64,000 nucleotides of DNA from Paenibacillus alkalitolerans. GTDB lineage: Bacteria > Bacillota > Bacilli > Paenibacillales > YIM-B00363. The translations under genes were made by a program, and so were the position numbers. A model generated the notes under the pieces. That model did no database searches, was not told where the DNA came from, and saw only the letters and a program-made list of their open reading frames with translations. Numbering within the stretch: the stretch's first letter is position 1; every line of letters begins with the position of its first letter. The stretch is from positions 310,001 to 374,000 of the forward strand of contig NZ_JAEMXM010000001.1 in assembly GCF_016482785.1 (NCBI RefSeq). The letters run 5' to 3'. Below, one piece after another: positions 44,596-53,010 of this stretch.

Positions 44596-47085
44596 TCATT
44601 GATGTTTGATTTCGAAATAGTCGATAGTGCCGATTGCCTGACCCTCAACACCTTCAAACGTAAAGTATAAGTTTTGAGTACCGACGGTTGGCGCGATCGG
44701 AACATTGGAAGTGTTCCAATTCTGCCATCCGCCGGTGGTAGTGATATTAAACGTTCCTATGATGGTACCCGTGGGGCTTCCCAGCCGTATCCTCATCGTG
44801 CCTGAACCGGCGGAGGCGAACCTGAAATCGATACTGCGCATCCCCGTTAGACTGACGTCGCTGTAAGCGACCCAGTCACCGGGCTGCAATGAACCAACTC
44901 TCAGCCCTGTCTCGGTTTCGGACAAGGTATAGGTCGCAATCCCCATTTGCGAACTGTATTTCTCGGCTTCTATCTTGACTGGAGACGGAACTTGCAAGGA
45001 AAGGTTACCCCCTCCGTTACGGTGGAGATTTTCCAAACCGTCATGTGCCTTCTTCATGATATTAACCATATCCGTATACGGCTGATCTTGCTGATTGACA
45101 AGTCCGACGTTGTAGCTCTCGCCGTCCGGACGCCCGGTAACCGGCTGATCGTAATAGGAAAACCAGCCTGAGCCGACAAACAACGGATGCGCGGCCTGGC
45201 TTTCCGCAAGAGCTTGGTAAGCCCGTCCTTTTTCCGCTATGCTTGGTGTCATCGTTGCCGTACTGATATCGGAAAGTCCGCGTTCGGTTAAGCCGAATGA
45301 ATGTTCCAGATTCAACAGGGGCTTTCCGTAAGCTTCGTATCTGGAAATCCAGCTCGCATTCCTTGTATAACTGTCCACGGAAAAGGCATCTACATACCCC
45401 ATAGCTTCCTGATCCCAACCCAAGCTGGTTCGCCAGGTAGGGACGACTGTCGTGCCAAGAAACAGATGATTCGGATCGTATTTTTTGATAATGTCCCTGA
45501 TCATGGAATGGTAGGTTCTGGATGCCAGCCTGATATACTCCGAAATATCGACCGCGGGAACTTTGGCGATATCGATCGGGGTGTCTTTCAAAGCGTCAAA
45601 TGTTACAGCGTGCGTACCCAAAATCCGATTGACCACCGCGAGATTGCCATTATATCTTGGTGCAAGAAAATCCACGAATGCGCTTTTCGCCGGAGAGTCC
45701 GAAGAATACGTCAGCACCTGTTTTACGATTTCGGCATTCCAACCCGCTTCATTATCGTAGGTATAGCCGATCAACCACTTGCTGTGTCTCGCATTCTGAA
45801 GCTTTGTCTTCAGCGATTTCTCGATGTTTGGCCTGCTCTGCGGGTCAAAAACGTCGTACGTCCATTTTATCCTCCTCAAATTCGAGGGGTCTTGCAGGAC
45901 TTGAATATACGGAAACGCTATGTTTTTCGGTTTGGTCCATTTGCTGAAGGTGTTAAAGCCCCAATGGATCAAACGTTTCTTCGTGATATCCTCCCATTTC
46001 GACTCATAGCCGCTCCCATATTTTTTCATGACATTGGCGACGACGAAGCTCACGTATTCGCCTTTGGCATCTCTGGTGTAGCCGGGAGCGAAAGCGGTCC
46101 GATCGGGCAGTTCCTCAAAAATCTGCTTCGTGGTACCGTCCGCTTTCAGGATCGGAGTCTTATATCCGTACTCCCACAAACTTGCGGCATCGACCCCTTT
46201 CACAATAAAGGGATACCCTTCCGGCGTAATAAACCACCATTTGCCGTTTATGTTTTGAAGCCTGAAATAACCGGTGCTTGCGTGCTTTCCTAGACTTTTA
46301 ATCCCTCCATATTGATCATATTTTGACAGATCAAGCGAAACATTCGCCAAGGCAGCGGCCTCATCCGCATATTCCTGCTGCAGCTGGGCGTCGGATGTAA
46401 CCTTTCCCGGCCAGGTTTCACTCACCGATTGACCGTATTTGTCCGCCAACAGGGCTTCCTTCTTCAGTTCGGCTTTCAATTGTTCCGGTGTAAGAGCGGG
46501 TCCCGGATTTTGTCCTTCATCGCCCGAACCTCTATAAATTTCAACTTCCGTCAGCGGAATATGTTGATAGGGCTGGGTACGTCTAATGTTCAGTATGATC
46601 ATTCTGGCCGACTTGTTAGACATCGGGACGGTTACCGAGTAGTTCAAATCGGTTCCCGTTCTTACGTGCCTTTCGGCAATGTAATAACCCGATGCCGACT
46701 CGGGACGATACTTTATTGTAATATCTTTAAATCCCCAATATTTGTTAGGCGAATTCAGCACCACGCGGATCTGATCCAATGGGTAATCCTTCAACAGGTC
46801 AATGACCACATTCACAGTCCCCGGAGAGGTTGCGCTTCCCATCCAGCCCGCATAAGACGGGGCACCGTCGAACAACACGCCGTTTGTCGAGGATATGACC
46901 CCGGTCTCTTCCCAGTCAGGGGGATTCCCTCCGTCCGGAGCACGATTATAGATATAGTTACCTGTTTTTAACAGGGCGCCTTCCTCTCCAACTTTACCGA
47001 TAAATACAAAAACTGATGTGACGATAAACGCTGCCAACAGGAACGTCAAAATCCCTCTGCGACTAAATTTGAAACTTTTCTTCAT
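44596..47085 (-). CDS. Membrane-anchored agarase-like glycosidase with CBM6
   Basis: 829 residues. The N-terminal hydrophobic segment (about 13-32, no cleavage motif) is probably a signal anchor. A discoidin-like domain (about 38-180) contains LFDGAPSYAGWMGSATSPGTVN. The catalytic barrel (about 225-680) includes DQYGGIKSLGKHASTGYFRL and WWFITPEGYPFIVKGVDA, and probable catalytic Glu residues in YTYDNEAG (near 441) and LLNLEHSFG (near 592). A C-terminal CBM6-like domain (about 695-829) contains YSSQMGIATYTLSETETG. It parallels the SLH glycosidase downstream; the two could work in succession. A fragment of a duplicate lies at 41.0 kb. Confidence 0.75.
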   Translation of the reverse strand: MKKSFKFSRRGILTFLLAAFIVTSVFVFIGKVGEEGALLKTGNYIYNRAPDGGNPPDWEETGVISSTNGVLFDGAPSYAGWMGSATSPGTVNVVIDLLKDYPLDQIRVVLNSPNKYWGFKDITIKYRPESASGYYIAERHVRTGTDLNYSVTVPMSNKSARMIILNIRRTQPYQHIPLTEVEIYRGSGDEGQNPGPALTPEQLKAELKKEALLADKYGQSVSETWPGKVTSDAQLQQEYADEAAALANVSLDLSKYDQYGGIKSLGKHASTGYFRLQNINGKWWFITPEGYPFIVKGVDAASLWEYGYKTPILKADGTTKQIFEELPDRTAFAPGYTRDAKGEYVSFVVANVMKKYGSGYESKWEDITKKRLIHWGFNTFSKWTKPKNIAFPYIQVLQDPSNLRRIKWTYDVFDPQSRPNIEKSLKTKLQNARHSKWLIGYTYDNEAGWNAEIVKQVLTYSSDSPAKSAFVDFLAPRYNGNLAVVNRILGTHAVTFDALKDTPIDIAKVPAVDISEYIRLASRTYHSMIRDIIKKYDPNHLFLGTTVVPTWRTSLGWDQEAMGYVDAFSVDSYTRNASWISRYEAYGKPLLNLEHSFGLTERGLSDISTATMTPSIAEKGRAYQALAESQAAHPLFVGSGWFSYYDQPVTGRPDGESYNVGLVNQQDQPYTDMVNIMKKAHDGLENLHRNGGGNLSLQVPSPVKIEAEKYSSQMGIATYTLSETETGLRVGSLQPGDWVAYSDVSLTGMRSIDFRFASAGSGTMRIRLGSPTGTIIGTFNITTTGGWQNWNTSNVPIAPTVGTQNLYFTFEGVEGQAIGTIDYFEIKHQ

Positions 47086-47337
47086 TGATGTTGAGCCTCC
47101 TCTTGGTAGCCCGACAATTACTATAGCATAATTTTAATCATTATTTTGCGCATATCATAAAGAAGGACAGTCCAATCGGACTGTCCCGCAGTAAATTTCT
47201 TCTTGTTTGGCGTTGTTTATGTACGTGATCTTCACCTTGCTCGCTTTGCGGATGAAGCTTTCATCTGAGATTCATTTTGATCGCAAACGTTTTTCCGTCA
47301 TTTGCCACGACAGGTTCTTGTTGGCCAATTTCCCGGT

Positions 47338-47381
47338 ATATAGCTAACCTAAATAAATTGGTGCGGTCAATTGAGGGAAAA
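47338..47381. repeat. Dispersed repeat, copy 2 of the marR upstream region
   Basis: TATAGCTAACCTAAATAAA.TGGT, then CGGTCAATTGAGG, as at 39257-39297. No marR gene follows here. On the minus strand this would be a promoter-like fragment pointing to the glycosidase genes, although 250 bp from the start codon. Confidence 0.7.
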
Positions 47382-47420
47382 GGCACAGTCCCGCGGAAAG
47401 TATCTTTCGGATTCACATTC

Positions 47421-48224
47421 CTAATTCGATTTCTGAGTAACTTGCTGAAGCAGATTTGTATAATACGCTGCGCTCTCTACCATAAGCCTGCAATCGGTAT
47501 GGTCGCCTGACAGACCGATCTCGAAAATAAAATCGTGGTTTTCGGTGTAAGGGATAACCATCTCCCAGTCGATCGCTCCTTGTCCGAGCGGTAAAGAGTC
47601 GTGACCTATTCCGAGCGAGTCGACAAGGTGAAAATATCGGACGAATGGGGCCGTTCTCTCTAGAACATGCTTTAGCTTATGATTATCGCCTCGGAGTGAT
47701 ATGAAAGCGTGCGATACATCGATGTTCAAAGGAAGTTTCAACGGTGCGATCAAATCCTCGATCAGATAGGGATTGCTGTAGGAAAAGAGCCCCTCAATCG
47801 TGTCCTCCCAAAGGAAGATTCCTTGTCCGAAGCTCAGAATTTCATCGATTTTATCTTTCATCCTTCTCGTTTGGTGAGCGGAAACGTGCGTCGAGCTCTC
47901 GGTTCCCGAGTAATGGGCATGGATGACACATCGAATTTTTTCCTCTTGGCAGATATCAGCAAGTATTCTTGAGGATTGCCAGTAGTAACTTTGAACCTCC
48001 GGGTCGGAGGATAAAATATCAAGAAATTTGCCGTTGATTTTGGCCGGGTGGTGAAGAAAGACTTTGATGCCCCGTTCTTTGAACAGCCTGATTACTTCAA
48101 GCAGCCGCGAAGGTGCGTTAAGATCCGCTGCCTCCAAATGGAGCTCGATTATTTCCGGATCATACTGCAACCTATCTTGAATAGCCTTGTTTGTCAGATT
48201 CGTTTTCAATCTGATGTGTTTCAT
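47421..48224 (-). CDS. TIM-barrel sugar epimerase/isomerase-like protein
   Basis: A 267-residue protein of the xylose isomerase-like/AP-endonuclease-2 barrel family. Metal ligands are suggested by HAHYSG (near 113), LWEDTIEG (near 152), NIDVSHA (near 183), YFHLVDSLG (near 215), and EIGLSGDH near the end. GAGGTGAC before ATG 48224 is strong. Relatives isomerise sugars or sugar phosphates, so it may process a monosaccharide from the adjacent glycosidases; the substrate cannot be read from sequence. Confidence 0.85.
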   Translation of the reverse strand: MKHIRLKTNLTNKAIQDRLQYDPEIIELHLEAADLNAPSRLLEVIRLFKERGIKVFLHHPAKINGKFLDILSSDPEVQSYYWQSSRILADICQEEKIRCVIHAHYSGTESSTHVSAHQTRRMKDKIDEILSFGQGIFLWEDTIEGLFSYSNPYLIEDLIAPLKLPLNIDVSHAFISLRGDNHKLKHVLERTAPFVRYFHLVDSLGIGHDSLPLGQGAIDWEMVIPYTENHDFIFEIGLSGDHTDCRLMVESAAYYTNLLQQVTQKSN

Positions 48225-48424
48225 CTATTGTCACCTCAATTCTATTGTACCTAACCGCAAGGGAGGTGACACGAATTTGCAAAAATTTCATTTTCAGTAC
48301 AAATCAATATACGAACGAATGCACTATGAAAGGGCCTCTTGTTTGCTTGCTCATTTCACTGTTCGCAGGAAAGGTAACGTGCTTTTGCGCCAGGTATATA
48401 AAAAGAGATGGCTATTTATTGACA

Positions 48425-48480
48425 AATAGAAAATCACGCTAAGCACCGCAAACAACACCGCTGCCGTCAAGAACCTACCG
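48425..48480 (-). pseudogene. Fragment of a second GPH symporter gene
   Basis: This 56-bp piece is about 90% identical to 40141-40197 within the GPH symporter gene. On the minus strand it reads GRFLTAAVLFAVLSVIFY, against GGFLTAAVLFAVLSVIFY in the intact gene. The rest of the gene is missing. Confidence 0.85.
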
Positions 48481-48539
48481 TTATTTGAGCGAGGCTGCTT
48501 AACAAACCGCGGAAGCCTAGTAACATTGGGATATTCAGG

Positions 48540-49130
48540 TTAACTCATTATCATCTTCCATAACTTTCGATGCCACGTATTTTCTTTCGTTGCCGCTACC
48601 ATTTTTTTTGTCTCCATTATCTCCCTAAGAATCGTAACTAGTTCTTCGTCGCGCATTTTTACTTGTGCTTCAATGAAGGACTGGTGTTCTTCCTGCCTAT
48701 TTAATTGTTGCGAGACATCCTTTAGAATCTTATCTTGCTTTAATCTCAACTCATTAATCTCCACGTCCATGTGATTAACCACAGTCTTAAGCTGCCGTAC
48801 GTCTTCTTCCGTTTTCCCTAAACGTTCACCAAGATACGATACAATTTCTTGTTGAATCAACTTCCTTATATCTTCCTCATCTTGGTTGATGTTATCCCGT
48901 TTTGAATTTAATGCCATCATCGCTGCCTCATCTAACGATTGACCTTTTAACATCCGCTCCTTTATCTGTTTCAGGAGCATTACATCGTTTTCTTTCAACT
49001 TCCATGATGACTTTCCAATTTTCTGAATGCTGTATCCCTTCCACAGGAGCAAAAGACACCAACGATGTATCGTTTTTTCATCTAACCCTAGTGTTTCAGC
49101 TACTTCTTTCATTTCCTTTTGTGTCTTCAT
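48540..49130 (-). CDS. MerR-like HTH protein with coiled coil (DUF3967 type)
   Basis: 196 residues. The N-terminal 65 form a MerR-like winged helix (KEVAETLGLDEKTIHRWCLLLLWKGYSIQKI), followed by a long coiled coil (about 75-165, rich in Glu, Lys and Leu heptads) and a basic tail (HRKLWKMIMS) that may touch the membrane. Proteins of this layout occur on Bacillales plasmids and phages and resemble RacA. AGGGGAT precedes ATG 49130. A consensus-like promoter and an inverted repeat lie upstream. It suggests plasmid- or phage-derived DNA. Confidence 0.8.
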   Translation of the reverse strand: MKTQKEMKEVAETLGLDEKTIHRWCLLLLWKGYSIQKIGKSSWKLKENDVMLLKQIKERMLKGQSLDEAAMMALNSKRDNINQDEEDIRKLIQQEIVSYLGERLGKTEEDVRQLKTVVNHMDVEINELRLKQDKILKDVSQQLNRQEEHQSFIEAQVKMRDEELVTILREIMETKKMVAATKENTWHRKLWKMIMS

Positions 49131-49152
49131 ATAATCCCCTTTTCATTGGTAG

Positions 49153-49174
49153 ATTAATATAGTTCTATCATAAT
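49153..49174 (-). promoter_or_regulatory. Inverted repeat, probable operator of the MerR-like gene
   Basis: ATTAATATAG and CTATCATAAT form an imperfect 22-bp dyad centred between promoter and start codon. A likely autoregulation site for the HTH protein. Confidence 0.5.
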
Positions 49175-49184
49175 CCCTCAATAG

Positions 49185-49213
49185 CTAATATGTTGTCGAA
49201 ACGAGGGTGTCAA
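49185..49213 (-). promoter_or_regulatory. SigA-type promoter of the MerR-like gene
   Basis: Minus strand: -35 TTGACA (49208-49213), 17-bp spacer, -10 TATTAG (49185-49190). The remaining 300 bp up to the next gene hold only a terminator (49420-49456); no gene seen. Confidence 0.65.
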
Positions 49214-49419
49214 AATGTGAATTTTAAAATGGAATCGTGTCGTTTTTCACAAAAAATAAAGTTAAAATAAATGATTGTTCGAGCCAATAAGCCATTTCCC
49301 AGAATGCAAGCTCATATCGGCTATGTGTGCCGCGTCCGCTCCACATACTCTAACGATTCCACCCATTTGTTTTCGCTTTCCGTCCGCGTTATCGTGTCCT
49401 TTTGCTTGTCCCCAAACAT

Positions 49420-49456
49420 AAAAAAAGCCCTCGTCGCCGTGTTAAACGAGGGCTTT
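49420..49456 (-). terminator. Terminator after the truncated phosphoesterase gene
   Basis: AAAGCCCTCGT (49424-49434) pairs with ACGAGGGCTTT (49446-49456). Minus-strand U-run of seven follows. Arms are perfect over 11 bp. Confidence 0.85.
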
Positions 49457-49480
49457 CTCTTTGTTATTATGCTTCGCTGC

Positions 49481-50116
49481 CTACGGTGAAAGTCGAGGCG
49501 CTCTGGCGTTCTCGACGGTAACTTCTACCGTATCTTGTACGCCGCTTAATACATTTTTCGACAAAGTTATCGTTACATCCTTCACTACCCCGTCGAGCGT
49601 TTTGCCTAACGCCTTTAAAGATTCTTTGCTTTCATTGCCGTACGCGTCAACAGCACGGATCTCGATCTTGTACGTCGTGTTCGGCTGCAGTCCGTCGAGG
49701 GTCAGCGTCAACGGATTGGGGACCGGATCTTTGTAAAACTCCGAGAACGCCAGATATTCCTTCGTGACTTCCCCTGTTTCCGCGTTCTTTGCCACGATTT
49801 TATAGTCATGGACGAGCAGATTGTCTTTGGCTTGCGTCAGCATAACGGTCAGCGAGGTTACAGTTGTTTTATCGTCTACGATGGAAAGCATCGCGTCTCT
49901 GTTGAAGTAGGGCGCCTGCTTGTCGCTTCTCGCGTCCGAATATTTGAAGTTTTGTTTATTGGCTGGATTGCTGATTTCAAAAGGTTCGCCCGTCCAGTCA
50001 TTGTTGTGGATATCGCGGCGTTTGATCAGTACCTTGTTGTTATGAACCTCCACGATGAGGGCTTGGTTCAAGACATCGGCGCCTTCGGGAACTTCTCCTT
50101 GGATTAATTCCGACAC
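49481..50116 (-). pseudogene. C-terminal remnant of a calcineurin-like phosphoesterase with FN3 domain
   Basis: 211 residues. The first 45 (VLNQALIVEVHNNKVLIKRRDIHN) look like the last strands of a metallophosphoesterase domain, and residues about 75-175 like a fibronectin type III domain (LQPNTTYKIEIRAVDAYGNES). The catalytic HD/NHE motifs and signal peptide should lie upstream but are replaced by Tn3 transposase sequence. A gene cut by a transposon or deletion; probably not expressed. Confidence 0.7.
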
Positions 50117-50126
50117 GAAGATCGGC

Positions 50127-50486
50127 TTCTTTTAAAATATCCAGAAGGCTCGTCATCGGCCAACGCTGAATCATCTCTGCTTTTACACGTGAAAGATTGA
50201 CTGGCTCAGCTTGTGGTTCTAGCGGAGATAAGCTAATCCAACCATTCCCTTTCTCCGTGATCCGCACCTTGGGGTTTTTTGGGAGTCCGGTATCGAGCTT
50301 TTCCAATCCTGCTTTCATGGCTTGCTTCAATGCTGAATGAAGGCTTCTGCGTCCAACGGTTGCTTTAGCGCCTTGTAATTTTCTTCCCGCCGTTCTTCAA
50401 AATCTGTTGGCAAGTCATCATCCGGATTCCGGTACCGGTTAGCTCCGACCACCCATATTTCCTTGCAGCGAAGCTTGTCCTGACCA
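50127..50486 (-). pseudogene. Tn3-family transposase (TnpA) fragment
   Basis: The minus strand reads GQDKLRCKEIWVVGANRYRN, then DLPTDFEERREENYKALKQP and AEAFIQ. One base is missing at about 50333. It then continues LKQAMKAGLEKLDTGLPKNP through AEPVNLSRVKAEMIQRWPMT to KEADLRV. These are conserved internal segments of Tn4430/Tn1546-like TnpA. The rest is lost. Joined directly to IS21 sequence on one side and the phosphoesterase remnant on the other. Confidence 0.85.
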
Positions 50487-50487
50487 A

Positions 50488-50722
50488 ACCCCGAAAGTTG
50501 GATCCATTCAAGGACTACATTCGCGAACTCATGAACGAAGGATGCCTGAATGCAGTCATTCTCTATGAAGAAATCCGTGAACGAGGCTATCAAGGCGGAA
50601 TCACGATATTGCGGGACTTTATGCAGCCGCTGCGTCCACAAGTGCAGGCTAAAGCTACGGAACGATATGAAACCCCACCCGGCCGGCAAGCACAAGTCGA
50701 TTGGGGTGAAGTCACTGTGGAA
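50488..50722 (+). pseudogene. IS21-family transposase (IstA) fragment
   Basis: Plus strand: PFKDYIRELMNEGCLNAVIL, then EEIRERGYQGGITILRDFMQ, then RYETPPGRQAQVDWGE, where the first catalytic Asp lies. The sequence is then cut off by the MFS gene's 3' end. The N-terminal HTH and the rest of the DDE domain are missing. Confidence 0.88.
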
Positions 50723-50726
50723 ACGA

Positions 50727-52322
50727 TTACGATTCAGCTTGCTTGGATTCAACCGCTTCGTCGCCGTCGGCATTACCGCCGTCAGTTCCAATATGGCGCA
50801 AGATGACGGCCGCGAGTATGGAGAGGATCGCGATGCTGACTGCGCTCGTTGCCGCTGCTGCATTGAATCCCGCCGTGAAGGCTGCCTGCGCCTCCTCAAG
50901 CAAGCCGGGAGGCAGTTCTTGCGCTACCGAGGATGCCCCCGCGAGGCTGTCTCCGACGGCCTTGTGGACATCCTGAGCCAGCGTATCGGGTATCCGGTCG
51001 AACATCCGGCTGCGATAGACGGCGGTCGTGAGGCTACCCAGCGTGGCAATGCCAACCGCCAGGCCGAGTTCCTGCACAGTCTCGGACATGGCCGAGGCTG
51101 ATCCTGCCTTCTCCGCTGGCGCCGCGCCTACCACCAGATCCGTGCCTAGCGCGGCGATCGTGCCAAGGCCGAGATAGACGAGTGAAAACGCGGCGGTGAC
51201 CAGAGCAATGCCAGATGGCTCGTTTTCGAGGCGCGTGAGCATCAAATAGCCGATGACCGACAGTCCGAGCGCGCCCGCGATCACATAGCCGGGCCGGATA
51301 CGCCGCGATGCCAGCGGTGCCGCGATGCCAGCGGCCAGCATAGCGAGCGCCGGTGGCCCCATCCAAAGCCCCGCTACCAGCGGCGGTAGGCCGGCGACCA
51401 GTTGTAGGTACTGAGTGACCAGCAGCATCGTTCCGCCGACGCCGATGAGGCCCACAAGGAGTACGACCAATGCGACGCTGAACACCTTGCTAGTGAAAAG
51501 ATCCAGGTCGATGAGAGGACTTTCCAGTCGGCGCTGTCGCCGAACGAACAAGATCACGAAGGCGAATCCACCAGCAATCGCAAGCGCCGTTCCGGTACTG
51601 AGCCCATTTTTGGAGATCTGCTTGATGCCGTAGATGATGGGCAGCAGGGCTAGGAGCGAAAGGGTGACACTCAGGATATCCAACCGGCCGTCCTGTGGTG
51701 CCCGGTATTCCGGAAGGAGAAATGGTGCGGCTACAAGCAGGAGCCCGACCACCGGCACCGCGACAAGAAAGGCCGCACCCCACCAGTAGTGCTCTAGCAA
51801 TACACCGCCCACGACCGGGCCAGCCGCCATGCCGAGCGCGAACATGGTCGCCCACACCCCAATCGCCAGCGCACGCTGGTGACGGTTGACGAACATGTTG
51901 CTGATAAGTGCCAGCGTCGATGGCATCAGTGTCGCGCCCGCCACACCAAGCGCTGCACGTGCTGCGATAAGCGTGGAGGCGCTGGTCGAATAGGCCGCGA
52001 GTACAGAAGCGATTCCAAAGGCAGCCGCCCCGACCATCAGCAGCTTGCGCCGCCCGATGCGATCACCCAGCGTTCCCATCGTGATGAGGAAGCCGGCGAT
52101 CATGAAGCCATAGGCGTCCACGATCCATAGGGCCTGTGTGCTCGTCGGCCGCAGATCGATTGCTAGCGCCGGCAACGCCAGATGCAACAGCGTCAGGTCG
52201 AGCCCGAGTAGGATGGTTGGTAGGGAGAGAAGCGCGAGCCCAGCCCATTGGCGCGGGCCGGCGAGCCTCACGGACTGAAGTGTTCGCCCCGCAGGCCCTT
52301 CAGTGGTACATGGATTTGCCAA
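50727..52322 (-). CDS. MFS drug exporter, DHA2 (14-helix) family, foreign-looking
   Basis: About 531 residues and 14 helices of the QacA/LfrA/SmvA type. Hallmarks include GLDLTLLHLALPALA in helix 1 and GDRIGRRKLL between helices 2 and 3. I start at TTG 52322 with AAGGAG 8 nt upstream; GTG 52331 overlaps that site. The gene is visibly GC-richer, with many GGC/GCC/CTG codons, than its neighbours (the LysR gene and MerR-like gene are AT-rich), so it was probably acquired from an actinobacterium or proteobacterium. It is flanked on both sides by broken transposase genes. Substrate unknown; homologues export quaternary ammonium compounds and dyes. Confidence 0.9.
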   Translation of the reverse strand: MANPCTTEGPAGRTLQSVRLAGPRQWAGLALLSLPTILLGLDLTLLHLALPALAIDLRPTSTQALWIVDAYGFMIAGFLITMGTLGDRIGRRKLLMVGAAAFGIASVLAAYSTSASTLIAARAALGVAGATLMPSTLALISNMFVNRHQRALAIGVWATMFALGMAAGPVVGGVLLEHYWWGAAFLVAVPVVGLLLVAAPFLLPEYRAPQDGRLDILSVTLSLLALLPIIYGIKQISKNGLSTGTALAIAGGFAFVILFVRRQRRLESPLIDLDLFTSKVFSVALVVLLVGLIGVGGTMLLVTQYLQLVAGLPPLVAGLWMGPPALAMLAAGIAAPLASRRIRPGYVIAGALGLSVIGYLMLTRLENEPSGIALVTAAFSLVYLGLGTIAALGTDLVVGAAPAEKAGSASAMSETVQELGLAVGIATLGSLTTAVYRSRMFDRIPDTLAQDVHKAVGDSLAGASSVAQELPPGLLEEAQAAFTAGFNAAAATSAVSIAILSILAAVILRHIGTDGGNADGDEAVESKQAES

Positions 52323-52369
52323 GAGAATCACTCCTTCTGATCTTCAATGCTTAAATAAATTACACAAGC

Positions 52370-52681
52370 TTCCTTCCTTTATGGCATCCCACCGTCCCCA
52401 GCGCATTGGCTTGCAGTTCCACTTGAGCGGCATGAGCAAGGAGGAAACGACCTCCTATATTCGGCACCACATGACCGTAAGCCGGACGGAGAGGCCAGTG
52501 TTTGCCGAAAACGCGCTTAGCCGGATCTTTGGCCGCGAGCCAGGGACTTCCGCGTGTGTTGAACCAGATCTGGACACAGATTCTGCCCGACGCCACCGCC
52601 CGGAATCTGGAGGTGATTGAAGAAGCCGACGTCGGCCGCGTACTCGCCGATATGGACCGGCAGCGCGGCGTTACCAGTTGA
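52370..52681 (+). pseudogene. ExeA/TniB-like AAA ATPase fragment of a transposon
   Basis: Plus strand: RIGLQFHLSGMSKEETTSYI and RHHMTVSRTERPVFAENALS. After a frame change at about 52540 it continues QGLPRVLNQIWTQILPDATA and VIEEADVGRVLADMDRQRGV to TGA 52679-52681. This is the C-terminal part of the AAA-type transposition ATPase that accompanies some DDE transposases. The Walker motifs lay upstream and are gone. Beyond it, to 52970, there is no gene; short GC-rich repeats may be an element end. Confidence 0.8.
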
Positions 52682-52970
52682 TCCGAAAAAGGGTCCCGTA
52701 CTCTTATGCGGTTGGCGCATGCTGCTTCTGGCATGAGCCTTCTTGTTGAACGGCGGCATACTTCTCGCGTTGTTGGCGGATTGACGGCACATTTCCAACG
52801 CCATTGTCGGTGAGATTTACACCGTCATTTTACGCGAGCGGCAATAGACAACTCCAATTACTTCTAAAATAATCGTTCATGCTAGAAAAAGATAAGCCAT
52901 TTTTCCTCCTCCACTCTTTATTGTCTAAGTCGAGTATACATGCATATTATTATCAAGTATAATGATTGTT

Positions 52971-52988
52971 AGTGATATTAATATCACT
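52971..52988 (+). promoter_or_regulatory. Perfect 18-bp palindrome before the LysR gene
   Basis: AGTGATATT followed directly by AATATCACT. It lies just after a TATAAT box (52958-52963) and 8 bp before AUGGAGGUG. Likely an operator bound by the LysR protein itself or another repressor. A TTG start follows. Confidence 0.7.
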
Positions 52989-53010
52989 TTTAATGATGGA
53001 GGTGTAATTC

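Noticed and set aside
45301-46293. 330-codon plus-strand frame in the 829-residue glycosidase
   Set aside because: Antisense shadow of a gene with conserved catalytic segments.
52682-52970. Possible terminal inverted repeat of the ExeA-bearing element
   Set aside because: Short GC-rich words are present, but I could not match a partner end on the other side of the exporter.
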